64,000 nt of DNA from Argonema antarcticum A004/B2 (lineage in GTDB: Bacteria > Cyanobacteriota > Cyanobacteriia > Cyanobacteriales > Aerosakkonemataceae). A program made the translations under genes and the position numbers. The DNA lies in contig NZ_JAIQZN010000030.1 of the NCBI RefSeq assembly GCF_023333585.1, forward strand, positions 1-64,000, given 5' to 3'. The notes below the pieces were generated by a model. It saw only the letters and a program-made list of their open reading frames with translations, had not been told where the DNA came from and made no database searches. Positions 17,446 through 27,234 of the stretch are shown here, piece by piece. How positions within the stretch are numbered: the first letter of the stretch is position 1; each line of letters starts with the position of its first letter.

Positions 17446-19863
17446 TTAAACCGAAACGAAATCGTCAAAATTAATCGCCCCCACCGGAACAGCAGTCAAC
17501 ACAGCCAAATATTCCCCACTACTAGCAATCCGCAGCAAAGTATCATTTGCATTCGCACCAGAACCCTGAATAATACTGAGAGCCCCAACCGGCAAATTAA
17601 GTGCTAGACCAATCCTATCGACACCATCCTGGAAATCAATAATAACGTCAGCGTCTTGCAGATTCGGACTCCCATCACCAGCCGCAAATACGAAAGTATC
17701 AGCTCCAGCACCACCAGTTAGTGTATCCCTAGCAACCGAACCCGTTATCCTATCATCGCCTCCATTGCCCATGATATTATTCAGCAAATTGTTGCCCAAT
17801 ATTTCATCATTACCCTCAGAACCCAGCAGATTTTCAATTTCCGATCCAAAAGCAATAATTGTGCCGTAGTCGTCAGTCCTCAATACAGTATCGGCGAGAG
17901 GCACTTCTGTAGTACTGTCAGGATTGGGAATAGAATAAGTCGCTCCATTCAGGGCTACCTGCGTCGTATTGTGACCGCCCTCATTCATATCAAAGTAATA
18001 GTCAAAATTGTTAATGCGATTCTGCAGACCCAACACTGGCAACCCCGCAAAGTCTAGCGTATCAACACCACCGCTGTCCCAAATAGTCCGCTTTTGGAGG
18101 ATATTGCTGCCATCAAGTCTGTGAAAAGTATCAGTGTTGTTAACATAACTGCCCCCATAGAGGTACTGCAAAGCACGAATATCATAAGACATTGGCGTAC
18201 TTGCAAATCTCCCATTGTATCTACCGGGAACAGTAGTCCTACTCATGATGGTGTTGGTATTGTTATCCTTGCCAAAGGGGACAATCGGCCCAAAAGGCGT
18301 ATCACCGGTGACTAGACCGCCCTGCGGTACAGTCTTTCTTATGGTGTAATCATCCAAACCCAAAGCAGAACCAACGAAAAACAGCAAGCGTTGGTAGCCA
18401 AAACTGCCAGGGCCTGCCCCAAAATTTATTCCAGTCCCTAAATGTATGTCACCAGCAATACCGCTACCGGGAGAATCCGAAGGCTGGTACCCATAGCCAT
18501 CTGTAGTGCGATTTGCTGGCCCATTGGAAAGCATGATCCGTATCCGACCAACATTGGGAGGTCTGTCTGGAACCTCAACTAAATTAATACCAATAACGTC
18601 ATCATACTGCTTCATGATATTGCGAACATTGTTCTTAATACCATCGCTCACTTCCTGAATGCCAGTCTCCGTTCCCTCATACAAAAAAGCACTGGCAGTA
18701 GTGACAAAGCTATAAGTCAGCGTACCATTAGCAGGAATATCTCCCCATTTAGCTGCTTGTTCAAGCCAATCAGGAATTAAGATGGGATCGTCTAGTTCAG
18801 TTCCCAGCGGTGGCTGAAGCAAGGGAGCAATGTCATCTGGATTATACAAAATTGAGGCTGTCCGCCCTTCTCGGAAACCGTTGACTTGAAAATGCTCAAA
18901 CGCTTCTGTGAAAGTGTATTGTTGTGCAAACAGGTCGGGGTTGTTAGCTAGGTAATAGACAGGATTGTATAGCAGCGATGGGCGGCGTCCCTCATTCACA
19001 CCAAAGTTTTGAAAGTGATCGAAGGCTTGCCGAAAGTTCATCCCGGTTGCACGCAGGTCGTGGTTATTATCCAAGTAGTATTTGACATCAAAAAACTGCG
19101 AAAAAGGCCGTCCCTCGTTCACCCCCCGCTGTTGAAAATGCTCCAAAGCCTGGCTATATCCGTTAGTACCAAATCCCCCAATCAAATCTGGGTTATTTTC
19201 CAGATAGTAGCGCACATCAAAAAATGGCGAAAACCTCAGTCCTTGAGCCAAACCAGTAGTCTGGAAATGTTCTAATAATTGTGCATCAGTAACAATTCCG
19301 TCCTCTGCCAAAGTAGGGTTAGCACTTCGGTAAAATTCCACATCGAACAACTGAGGCAAGTTCCTGGATGGTACAACAGGGGTACCAGAAAGTTGGAATT
19401 GCTCGAACAGTTGTTGGTTGTCCAGTCCCGCAAAGTTGGGATTGCTAGCTCTGAAGGAATTCAAATCGAATGCCGGAGAGAAGCTACGCCCCTCAGCCAA
19501 ACCAAAGTTTTTCAAATGCACAAATAATTGTGCGTTATCCAATTCCACCAAGTCTGGGTTATTAGCTTGATAAAAATCCAGATCGATGTATGCAGAAGAT
19601 TTGCGCCTTTCTGCAACCCCAGTACCGAGAAAATGGTTTAATAATCCCGCATTGTCTAAGTTGCTCAATGAGGGATTGTTACTGCGATAATAACTAACAT
19701 CAAAAAATGGCGAATATCTAAGTCCTTGCGGAATACCAGTGCTAAGTAAGTGCCGTTCTACTTCTCTGGTATTCAAATTAGCCAACTCTGGATAGTTAGC
19801 TCGATAAAAACTTTCGTCATATACTTCTTGTATAGTTAACGGCAACACAACAGGTGGAAACAT
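17446..19863 (-). CDS. RTX protein with dead M10 protease domain, 8 repeats (paralogue 2)
   Basis: An 805-residue paralogue of the flanking proteins. Residues about 10-345 hold eight FDxxFYRxxNPDL-type units. The protease-like domain keeps its framework (ETGIQEVSDGIKNNVRNIM, STPMSYDIRALQYLYGG, and a Met-turn-like NTIMS) but the zinc motif reads FFVGSALGLDD. F495 and F496 replace the catalytic His-Glu, S499 replaces the second His and D505 the third. It should bind no catalytic zinc. A C-terminal RTX-like repeat (GNGGDDRITGSVARDTLTGG) and the shared secretion-type ending remain, so the protein looks intact and selected, not a pseudogene. GAGGAAA precedes the ATG. Confidence 0.87.
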   Translation of the reverse strand: MFPPVVLPLTIQEVYDESFYRANYPELANLNTREVERHLLSTGIPQGLRYSPFFDVSYYRSNNPSLSNLDNAGLLNHFLGTGVAERRKSSAYIDLDFYQANNPDLVELDNAQLFVHLKNFGLAEGRSFSPAFDLNSFRASNPNFAGLDNQQLFEQFQLSGTPVVPSRNLPQLFDVEFYRSANPTLAEDGIVTDAQLLEHFQTTGLAQGLRFSPFFDVRYYLENNPDLIGGFGTNGYSQALEHFQQRGVNEGRPFSQFFDVKYYLDNNHDLRATGMNFRQAFDHFQNFGVNEGRRPSLLYNPVYYLANNPDLFAQQYTFTEAFEHFQVNGFREGRTASILYNPDDIAPLLQPPLGTELDDPILIPDWLEQAAKWGDIPANGTLTYSFVTTASAFLYEGTETGIQEVSDGIKNNVRNIMKQYDDVIGINLVEVPDRPPNVGRIRIMLSNGPANRTTDGYGYQPSDSPGSGIAGDIHLGTGINFGAGPGSFGYQRLLFFVGSALGLDDYTIRKTVPQGGLVTGDTPFGPIVPFGKDNNTNTIMSRTTVPGRYNGRFASTPMSYDIRALQYLYGGSYVNNTDTFHRLDGSNILQKRTIWDSGGVDTLDFAGLPVLGLQNRINNFDYYFDMNEGGHNTTQVALNGATYSIPNPDSTTEVPLADTVLRTDDYGTIIAFGSEIENLLGSEGNDEILGNNLLNNIMGNGGDDRITGSVARDTLTGGAGADTFVFAAGDGSPNLQDADVIIDFQDGVDRIGLALNLPVGALSIIQGSGANANDTLLRIASSGEYLAVLTAVPVGAINFDDFVSV

Positions 19864-20067
19864 AAATCTTTCCTCGCAGATACAAAAGTTGGCGTTGATT
19901 ATTAGCTAGTTGTTAGTTGTTTGGGTCTTCCCTTGTCAAATATGCGGTCGTAGTAGGGGCACGGCATAATTAAGCTCTTGCTATGACCGACATATTGATG
20001 ACGCCGTGCCCTACAAAATGTTTATTTTGAACAACATTAGCATAATAATTCCCAAAGAACCGTATTC
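19864..20067. repeat. Spacer with GTAGGGGC inverted repeat
   Basis: An inverted repeat with arms GTAGGGGCACGGC (from 19953) and its near-complement ending at 20014 lies between paralogues 3 and 2. It belongs to the same GTAGGGGC palindrome group as those at 10724, 46446 and 52354 but has a different interior. The ribosome-binding site of paralogue 2 lies in the first 20 bases. Confidence 0.6.
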
Positions 20068-23000
20068 TCAAACAGCAGTAAAGTCACTCACGGTAATGGT
20101 GGCAGATTGAACACCAGTCAACACCGCCAAATACTCCCCAGTACTAGCAAGCCGAACGAAAGTATCGTTCGGGTTAGTGCCTGGGACAATCCTGATTTCG
20201 GGAAATGTCAGACCAAGAGCTAAACCAATTCTATCCTGACCATCCGTGAAATCAGTAATAGTATCAATTATTTCTGGATTAAGACTGCCCTGGCCGCGAG
20301 CCACTACGAAAATATCGTTTCCAGGGCCACCATTTAATATATCTCTCCCAGAAGCACTGTTAATCCGGTCATCGCCTCCTCCACCTGCAATGTTATTGGA
20401 CAAATTGTTACCCAATATTTCATCATTGCCCTGAGAACCTATCAGATTTTCCAAATCGAAGCCAAAAGCAAGCGTCGTGCCAAAGCTGTTAGTATTCAAT
20501 ACGAGATCCGGCAGTGGTTCCTGTTCGGTACTATCGGGATTGGGAATAGAATAGGTAGCTCCGTTAAGAGCAAGCTGAGTTGTATTTTGACCCCCTTCAT
20601 TCATGTCAAAGTAATAACCAAATGAAATCGATGGGAGTGCGGAAAAGTCGAACGTATCAATTCCGCCGCTATCGAAGATTGTCTGCTTTACTCCATTTCT
20701 CCCGCCGATCTGATTGGGCCCAATAAAGTTGTTGAAGTCAAACCGATAAGTTGTATCCGTGTTGTTTAAATAACCAGCACCGTAGAGGTACTGCAAAGCA
20801 CGGATATCATAGGACATCGGCGTACTTGCAAATGAGCCGTTGTATGTACTGGGAGAAATGTTCTGGGTCATCACGGTGTTTGTATCATTATCCTTGCCCA
20901 GAGCAAGAATTGGTTCAAAATCGGTGATTGTTAGTATCCTTTGTCTGTTGGGAAATTCCAAACCCAGCGCAGTACCGATGATGGAAAGCAAAGTTTCGTA
21001 GTTAAAACTGCCAGTACCCTGTGAGAAATCGACTCCGGCATTTAAATGCACGTCACCAGCGATACCCGAACCGGCAGCATCTGAAGGGGCGTAGCCATAG
21101 CCCGCTCTATTCAGACCGGCTGGCCCATCAGAAAGCATGATCCTGATGCGACCGACATTGGGAGGGTTGTCTGGAACCTCAATCACATTAATGCCCATCA
21201 CTTCGTCATACTTTCGCAAAATATCGCGAACATTGTTTTTAACAGCGTCGGAAACTTCTCTAATCCCAGTCTCCCGCCCTTCGTACAAAAAGGCACTCGC
21301 AGTGCTAACAAAGCTATAGGTGAGCGTGCCATTAGCAGGGATATCGCCCCATTTGGCTGCATTTTGAAGCCATTGATCTACTGGCCCCTCCGAGTTTCGA
21401 TTTGGTGGCGCAACCAAAGGAGCGATGTCATTAGGAGTAAACAAAACTGACGCCGGACGTGCCAGTTGGAAACCGCTGAGTTGAAAATCCTCAAACGCTT
21501 GTTTGAATGTGGTTCCTCTGGCAGCCAAATCGGGGTTATTGGCTAAGTAATAGACGGGATTAAATAGTATTGATGGGCGGCGTCCCTCATTCACACCAGA
21601 GTTTTGGAAATGAGCAAACGCTTGCTGAAAATTCATCCCCGTTCCACGCAGGTCGTGGTTGTTATCCAGATAGTATCTGACATCAAAAAATTGTGAAAAT
21701 GGGCGTCCTTCGTTCAATCCATAACGTTGAAAATGCTCGTACAATTCCCGCCGCGTATCTACTCCCGCTGTCAGCAAGTCTGGGTTATTAGTTCCGTAGT
21801 ATTCGAGATCGAGATATGGTGAAAATTTACGGTTTTCATTCAGTCCAAAATTCTGGAAGTGTTCCAACAATTGCGTATCGTCCAGACTCGCTAAGTCTGG
21901 GTTACTTCTTCGATAAAAATCCGGGTCAAAAAACTGCGTAACGGCAGTTCCCCCACCACCACCTATACCCGTAGTTACCAATATCTCAAATAAGTCTCTA
22001 TTGCTCAGTCCAGTCAGGTCTGGGTTGCTATTTCGATAGACATTTAGATCGATTACTGATGAGAATGTTCGTCCTTCATTCAACCCAAAGTTTTGGAAGT
22101 GTTCAAACAATTGCTCGTTGTCCAACCTTGCCAGGTCTGGGTTGCTAGCTCGGTACAAATTTAGGTCGAAAAACGGCGATAAAGCCAACCCTTCAGGCAC
22201 ACCCACATTTTGCAGGTGTAACCACAATTCTCTATTTCCTAAATCCGCCAGTCCGTTACTGGATCGATAGTAATTGAGATCGAAGAAGGGTGAAAGGGGA
22301 CGCCCCTCATCCAGACCAGCTGTTATCAATTGTTCTGCTAATTCTCTATTGTTCAGTTCGCCGAGGGCTGGGTTTCTGGAGCGATAAAATTCGAGATCGA
22401 AAAATGGTGAAAAAGGACGATTTTCTCTCAAACCAAAGCTTTGAAAGTGTTCCCACAATTGTCTATTATTTAGCGCCCCCAAGTCTCGGTTGCCGTCTTG
22501 ATAGAAACTGAGATCGAAGTATAGTGAGAAAGGACGCCCTTGAGGTAATCCAGTGGTTTGGAAATGCTCGAATAATTCTCTGTTGTTCAGCCTGGATAAC
22601 TCGGCGTTTTTATTTCTATACTCGCTGATATTAAAGAACAGTGAGGCGTCACGTCCCTGATCTATACCAGAAAGTAGAAAGTTTTCTAATAATTGTTGAT
22701 TTGTTGTGACATTTACTGGCAAGTCAGCGTTTCGGGAGCGATATATATCGATATCGAAATAGGGAGAAAATTCACGTCCTTGAGCTAGTCCCGAAAGTTG
22801 AAATTGCTCAAACAATTGTCTGTAGTTCAGTCCTGCTAAATCTTGGTTATTGTTTCGATAAAAATTCAGATCCAAAACTGGTGAGAAGGAACGAAACCCT
22901 TCGGCTACACCAAAGTTTCTAAAATGTCGAAACAAATCAAAATTGTCTAAATTGGCTAAATCTGGGTTGCTAGCCCGATAAAAATCTAGATCGAAAAATT

Positions 23001-23286
23001 GTGAGAATTCCCGACCGCTAGCCAGACCTTGGTTGAGAAAGTTATCGAACAGTTGTCGTCTATTGGTTAAGTTGTTGGGTGGGTTGGTTAATTCTGGGTT
23101 TGCGGATAGGTAGAAGTTTACATCAAAAAAGGGAGAGAATTTGCGCCCTTGGTTGATGCCGAAATTCAGAAAATGTTGATATAAGTCTCGACTATTTAAA
23201 CTGCCCAAATCTGGATTGTTGGCTCGATAAAAATTTTCGTCATATATTTCTTGTGTATTTAAGGGTACAGCAGCAGTTGTCGGCAT
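20068..23286 (-). CDS. RTX protein with dead M10 protease domain, 15 repeats (paralogue 3)
   Basis: About 1072 residues, the largest of the four. It carries about fifteen N-terminal units of the FDLxFYRxxNPDLAxLxN ... HFQNFGLxEGRxFSPF type, then a protease-like domain whose zinc motif has become SIIGTALGLEF (S768 to F778), so all three histidines and the glutamate are gone. The Met-turn-like NTVMTQN is kept. The C-terminal part has RTX-like GGGGDDRINSASGRDILNGG and ends LAVLTGVQSATITVSDFTAV. The ATG at 23284-23286 is preceded by CAGGAAAAAACT and is preferred to an upstream in-frame ATG 11 codons earlier. It is most similar to paralogue 2; both probably descend from one already inactive copy. 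Confidence 0.87.
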   Translation of the reverse strand: MPTTAAVPLNTQEIYDENFYRANNPDLGSLNSRDLYQHFLNFGINQGRKFSPFFDVNFYLSANPELTNPPNNLTNRRQLFDNFLNQGLASGREFSQFFDLDFYRASNPDLANLDNFDLFRHFRNFGVAEGFRSFSPVLDLNFYRNNNQDLAGLNYRQLFEQFQLSGLAQGREFSPYFDIDIYRSRNADLPVNVTTNQQLLENFLLSGIDQGRDASLFFNISEYRNKNAELSRLNNRELFEHFQTTGLPQGRPFSLYFDLSFYQDGNRDLGALNNRQLWEHFQSFGLRENRPFSPFFDLEFYRSRNPALGELNNRELAEQLITAGLDEGRPLSPFFDLNYYRSSNGLADLGNRELWLHLQNVGVPEGLALSPFFDLNLYRASNPDLARLDNEQLFEHFQNFGLNEGRTFSSVIDLNVYRNSNPDLTGLSNRDLFEILVTTGIGGGGGTAVTQFFDPDFYRRSNPDLASLDDTQLLEHFQNFGLNENRKFSPYLDLEYYGTNNPDLLTAGVDTRRELYEHFQRYGLNEGRPFSQFFDVRYYLDNNHDLRGTGMNFQQAFAHFQNSGVNEGRRPSILFNPVYYLANNPDLAARGTTFKQAFEDFQLSGFQLARPASVLFTPNDIAPLVAPPNRNSEGPVDQWLQNAAKWGDIPANGTLTYSFVSTASAFLYEGRETGIREVSDAVKNNVRDILRKYDEVMGINVIEVPDNPPNVGRIRIMLSDGPAGLNRAGYGYAPSDAAGSGIAGDVHLNAGVDFSQGTGSFNYETLLSIIGTALGLEFPNRQRILTITDFEPILALGKDNDTNTVMTQNISPSTYNGSFASTPMSYDIRALQYLYGAGYLNNTDTTYRFDFNNFIGPNQIGGRNGVKQTIFDSGGIDTFDFSALPSISFGYYFDMNEGGQNTTQLALNGATYSIPNPDSTEQEPLPDLVLNTNSFGTTLAFGFDLENLIGSQGNDEILGNNLSNNIAGGGGDDRINSASGRDILNGGPGNDIFVVARGQGSLNPEIIDTITDFTDGQDRIGLALGLTFPEIRIVPGTNPNDTFVRLASTGEYLAVLTGVQSATITVSDFTAV

Positions 23287-23368
23287 AGTTTTTTCCTGGC
23301 AGATACAAACTGGTATCAAGTCGATTTAATCATTGTAATATTGGCTGCGGTTTTAACCGCACGAGTCG

Positions 23369-23405
23369 CGTAGTAGCGCCGCAATAAATTGACGGCGCTA
23401 CTACG
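23369..23405. repeat. GTAGTAGCGCCG inverted repeat
   Basis: A hairpin with 13-base perfect arms (CGTAGTAGCGCCG and its complement) and an 11-base loop lies between the stop of paralogue 4 and the start of paralogue 3. It may modulate the ratio of the two transcripts. Confidence 0.6.
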
Positions 23406-23413
23406 CTCCCCGA

Positions 23414-25777
23414 TTAAAAAAGTGTGAAGTCGCCATTAGAGATCGCAAAAGATGGAACACCTGCCAGTATAGCTAAGTATTCGCCAGTGCTAGCTACCCT
23501 GATAAAAGTATCATTCGGGTTAGTACCCGGAGTGATAGTGATGCGGTCAAATCTCAGACCAGCACTTAAACCAATCAGATCTTGACCATCTGTGAAATCT
23601 GTAATAATGTCAGCAGATCCCAGACTCGGCCCCCCATCGTCAGGAGCCAGTACAAATATATCAGATCCGCTGCCACCACTTATTACATCTGGACCACGGG
23701 CAGCTATAATCGTGTCATTGCCTGCTGCGCCTGCAATGTTGTTGGAGAAATTGTTTCCCAATATTTCATCATCGCCCTGAGAACCTATCAAGTTTTCTAG
23801 CTCAAACCCAAAACCAATGGTTGTGCCAAAGCTGTTCGTAGTGAATGTACCGAACGGATTTTGATAGGTTGCTCCATTGAGGGCAAGTTGTGTGGTGTTG
23901 TAACCTCCTTCATTCATGTCAAAGTAATAACCAAATATGATGGATTGTAAGGCGGAAAAGTCAAATGTATCAATTCCGCCACCATCCCAAATTGTTTGCT
24001 TTATGCCATTTTGCCCATTTGATTCGTTTAGCCCGATAAAATTGTTGACATCAAACCTATAGACTGTATCGCCATCGTTGAAATAACTGGCTCCATAGAT
24101 TAACTGCAAAGCACGGATATCGTATGCCATCGGTGTGCTTGCCGGGGAGCCAGTGTATGTTCCGGGGAACAAGTTGTAGGTCATTACGGTGTTGCTATTG
24201 TTATCTCTCCCTCCGGGGAGAACTGGCGCACCATTTCCGCCATCGAAGGGGTGTTGCAAACCTAGCGCATGACCGATTTCGTGCAGTATCACCTCATAGC
24301 CGAAACTACCAGGCCCACCCGAATAATCTACCAAACTCGTATTGTTAGTTAAATGTACGTCGCCAGCAAGATTACCAGTAATGTCGTTGGGGTCTCCAGG
24401 ATAGTAGGCATAGGCGTAGATGTTTCCGTCAAGAGAGCCCTGTATAGGCCCGTCGGATGACATGAACCGCAGCTGACCGACGTTGGGAGGTCTATCTGAA
24501 ACTTCAACAAGTTCAAATGGCAGCAAGTTGTCATACTCTTGCAGCATATTGCGGATATTGTTCTTAATTTGGGGGCTCAATTCCCTAATGCCGGATTCTG
24601 GCCCTTCATAGGAACCCGCACTAGCTGTGGTAACAAAGCTGTATGTGAGTACACCATTGGGCGGGACATTCCATTTAAATTGTGATGGGAGTGACTGAGG
24701 ATTGGCTATTTGATTTTCAATGCTGTCGAGAATGAACGGCTCTATAAATCTTGGCACAAAGAAGATGGAGGCCGATCGTCTTTCTCTGACACCTGTGGTT
24801 TCAAAGTGTTCTAGCGCTTGTCTGTATGTGAGTCCTGTTCTGGCTAGGTCTTGGTTGTTGGCTAGATAATATACTGGGTCAAATATTAGGGAGGGTCGCC
24901 GTCCTTCGTTTATACCAATGTTTACAAAGTGATCGAATGCTTGTCGAGGGGTCAAACCTGCTGCTCTTAGGTCTGGCTGGTTAGCTAGGTAATAATTGGT
25001 ATCAAAGAAGGGTGAAAATCTCCGCCTTTCATCCAAACCACGGCTTTGAAAATGGTTGAACAATTGTTGATTTGTCAACTCTGCTACAGCCAAGTCAGGG
25101 TTGCTTTCTCGGTAGGAGTTGATATCGAAGTATGGAGTAAATCTGCGACCATCATTTATACCAAAGTTTACAAAATGATCTAATAATTCCCTGTTCGTTA
25201 AATTCTGTAAATCTGTGTTGTTTTCTCGGTAAAAATTTACATCAAACAAGGGTAAAAAAGGTCGTCCATCTTGTATACCAGTAGTGAGGAAATGCTCTAA
25301 TAATTGTAGGCCGTTGAAGCTGGCAATATCGGGGTTATTCTGCTGATAGTAATTGAGATCGATCAAGGGGGAAAATCTTCGCCCTTCGTAAACCCCGTAT
25401 TCGATCAGATGCCCCAATAATTGGTTGTTGTCTAAATTGTTCAGGTCAGCGTTACTAGCTCGATATAAATCTAGATCTACTACGGGGGAAAACGTCCGTC
25501 CTTGGAAAAGACCTTCATTTAAAAACTGATTTACTAATAGCTGGGTTCTAAAAAGACCTGAAACGTCTGTGTTGTTAGCTTGATAGTACGTAAAGTCAAC
25601 AAACGGTGAAAATCTGAGTCTTGATGTGAAACCGCGATCTGCTTCTATAAAACCGTATGTCAATAAGTGGTTAAATGCCTCATCGTCGCTCAGTTGAGCT
25701 AGGTCTGGATTGTTTAGTCGATAGTAATTTGCGTCAAATATGTCTTCTAGGGTTAAGCGCGTATCTTCTTGAGCCAT
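23414..25777 (-). CDS. RTX/M10 metalloprotease with 8 N-terminal repeats (paralogue 4)
   Basis: A 787-residue protein and the first gene of the four in transcription order. Eight N-terminal units of the FDxNYYLxNNPDL type occupy about residues 10-355. The protease domain is intact, with HEIGHALGLQH from H499 and Met-turn NTVMTYN, as in serralysin/matrixin-like M10 peptidases. The C-terminal region has the RTX-like AAGNDTIIAARGPDVISGG and the ending LAILAGVPSFAISNGDFTLF. There is no signal peptide; type I secretion is inferred from RTX architecture, and no transporter genes are in the window. The ATG is preceded by AAGGTAG. The promoter for the cluster is expected in the 300-base spacer upstream. 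Confidence 0.88.
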   Translation of the reverse strand: MAQEDTRLTLEDIFDANYYRLNNPDLAQLSDDEAFNHLLTYGFIEADRGFTSRLRFSPFVDFTYYQANNTDVSGLFRTQLLVNQFLNEGLFQGRTFSPVVDLDLYRASNADLNNLDNNQLLGHLIEYGVYEGRRFSPLIDLNYYQQNNPDIASFNGLQLLEHFLTTGIQDGRPFLPLFDVNFYRENNTDLQNLTNRELLDHFVNFGINDGRRFTPYFDINSYRESNPDLAVAELTNQQLFNHFQSRGLDERRRFSPFFDTNYYLANQPDLRAAGLTPRQAFDHFVNIGINEGRRPSLIFDPVYYLANNQDLARTGLTYRQALEHFETTGVRERRSASIFFVPRFIEPFILDSIENQIANPQSLPSQFKWNVPPNGVLTYSFVTTASAGSYEGPESGIRELSPQIKNNIRNMLQEYDNLLPFELVEVSDRPPNVGQLRFMSSDGPIQGSLDGNIYAYAYYPGDPNDITGNLAGDVHLTNNTSLVDYSGGPGSFGYEVILHEIGHALGLQHPFDGGNGAPVLPGGRDNNSNTVMTYNLFPGTYTGSPASTPMAYDIRALQLIYGASYFNDGDTVYRFDVNNFIGLNESNGQNGIKQTIWDGGGIDTFDFSALQSIIFGYYFDMNEGGYNTTQLALNGATYQNPFGTFTTNSFGTTIGFGFELENLIGSQGDDEILGNNFSNNIAGAAGNDTIIAARGPDVISGGSGSDIFVLAPDDGGPSLGSADIITDFTDGQDLIGLSAGLRFDRITITPGTNPNDTFIRVASTGEYLAILAGVPSFAISNGDFTLF

Positions 25778-26084
25778 GATTTATCTACCTTTTTAAAGTA
25801 ACGTTTTGTCAGGTCTATCCAAGCAACTAATACCAGTTTGCTCTCCAATACTTGTGGTCGAAAACCTGGTTTTTTTTTGGCAATACCTTCGCCATTTCTG
25901 TGTAGGTTGGGCTCTTGTGAAGCGAAACCCAATAAATGCGTTGGGTTTCGTACCTCAACCTAACCTACAAATTAGTCCCTTTTTTGGCTTGGCGGAAATA
26001 TTTTTGGGCAAAAGGGCATTTGGCATAAGGAATTAGTTATTCTCTCCCTCTCTCCTGCTCTTCCCCTAGTCCCTAGCTCCTAGT
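25778..26084. repeat. Spacer with GTAGGTTGGG inverted repeat
   Basis: An imperfect inverted repeat runs from GTAGGTTGGGCTCTTG at 25902 to its partner ending CCTAACCTAC at 25968, with an inner pair around AAACCCAA/TTGGGTTT. This is a common cyanobacterial type of small dispersed palindrome. The promoter of the RTX cluster should lie at the left end. No gene is visible. Confidence 0.5.
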
Positions 26085-26993
26085 TTAATTGGTAGTTGAA
26101 AGATTTTTACTGGCGCGTTGGGCGCGTGCTTCTGCTGAAGCCATTACCTCAGCCATGTTTTCTAGCATTTCACCGGGGTGATTTTCTAGAACTCTGGTGG
26201 AAAGGGAAATTCGGCTTCTTCCTTCGTCGAGATCGACTATCATTGCTTTAATGGGCTGACCTACCTGAAAGAAATTGGGGAGGGATTCGATATAGGTTTG
26301 GCTGATCTGTTTGATGTGGAGCAGACCTGTGGTTCCTCCCATATCGACGAATAGCCCGAAGGGCTTGATACTGCTAATTTTACCTTCTACCAGCTGTCCT
26401 AGTTCCATTTCGCTAAATCGGGCAGATTGACTGGCTAGGCGCTGGGAAAGTACGAGTTTGTCGCGAGTTTGATCTAGTTCCAAAAAGCTGGTGGTTAAGG
26501 CTTGACCGATTAGTTCTGGCATATTATCTTTTTCGATGAGGTGACTTCGGGGAATAAAGCCGCGCAATCCGCGAACATCGACGGTGACGCCACCTTTATT
26601 TACGCCGATAACTTTGACTTGAACTGATTGGGTGCTTTCCTGCATCTCGGCGAGCTTATCCCAAATTTGCTTAATTTCCAGCTGTTTTAGAGAAACTGTG
26701 ACTTGTCCGTCTGCATCTTGCTCGCGGATGATTAAAAATTCTTGTTCTTCGCCTAAAGGCAAGAGGGCGGACAAATCGTCTACTTCTTTTAAGGTAACTT
26801 CTTGGATGGGAAGAAAAGCAGAGGATTTGGCACCAATGTCAATATAGGCTCCATCGTTGGTGTATTCAAAGGCTTTGCCCCGTACTATTTGCCCTTTTTC
26901 AAAGTTGAAGTCGTGTTTTTCTAGGGCTTTGGCAAAATCATCCATAGAAAAGGATGTGTTGTTTGCTTGAGAAGGGGTCGATTTGGGTTTCAT
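26085..26993 (-). CDS. 30S ribosomal protein S1 homologue B (S1 RNA-binding)
   Basis: A 302-residue protein with three S1/OB-fold RNA-binding repeats at about residues 32-102, 120-186 and 200-268. The third has the classic VEGKISSIKPFGLFVDMGGTTGLLH. Cyanobacteria carry two S1 homologues, and this shorter divergent form fits the second one (Rps1b/Nbp1-like), proposed to work in translation initiation or RNA binding. The C-terminal tail is short and charged. The ATG is preceded by GAAAG. It is apparently monocistronic. Confidence 0.85.
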   Translation of the reverse strand: MKPKSTPSQANNTSFSMDDFAKALEKHDFNFEKGQIVRGKAFEYTNDGAYIDIGAKSSAFLPIQEVTLKEVDDLSALLPLGEEQEFLIIREQDADGQVTVSLKQLEIKQIWDKLAEMQESTQSVQVKVIGVNKGGVTVDVRGLRGFIPRSHLIEKDNMPELIGQALTTSFLELDQTRDKLVLSQRLASQSARFSEMELGQLVEGKISSIKPFGLFVDMGGTTGLLHIKQISQTYIESLPNFFQVGQPIKAMIVDLDEGRSRISLSTRVLENHPGEMLENMAEVMASAEARAQRASKNLSTTN

Positions 26994-27234
26994 CTTTCAA
27001 TCAACTAGATTAGGTTAATTTTGATTAATTCAGTGGGGCGGGAGTAAATATGGCATAGCCAATTATGTATTTTAGCGATCGCAGTTACACAGGCGATCGG
27101 ACGCTAAAGTTGTTTTTGCTATGACCGAACTCAAAGGGCGACTACCTTAGCATTTTACCTTTGGCTGTAATGAATTCTTGTTTTAGATCTGGGCTAAGAA
27201 CGGCTGCAAAGCTTCGACAACCTTTGGGACATCC
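26994..27234. other. Spacer upstream of the S1 homologue
   Basis: This holds AT-rich TTAATTTTGATTAATT-like sequence just upstream of the S1 homologue start, probably its promoter zone, and two HIP1-type GCGATCG sites. Nothing else is recognised. Confidence 0.4.

Noticed and set aside
17446-23286. Paralogues 2 and 3 as pseudogenes
   Set aside because: Their frames are fully open over 800 to 1070 codons with good ribosome-binding sites and conserved C-termini; only the zinc ligands are changed.
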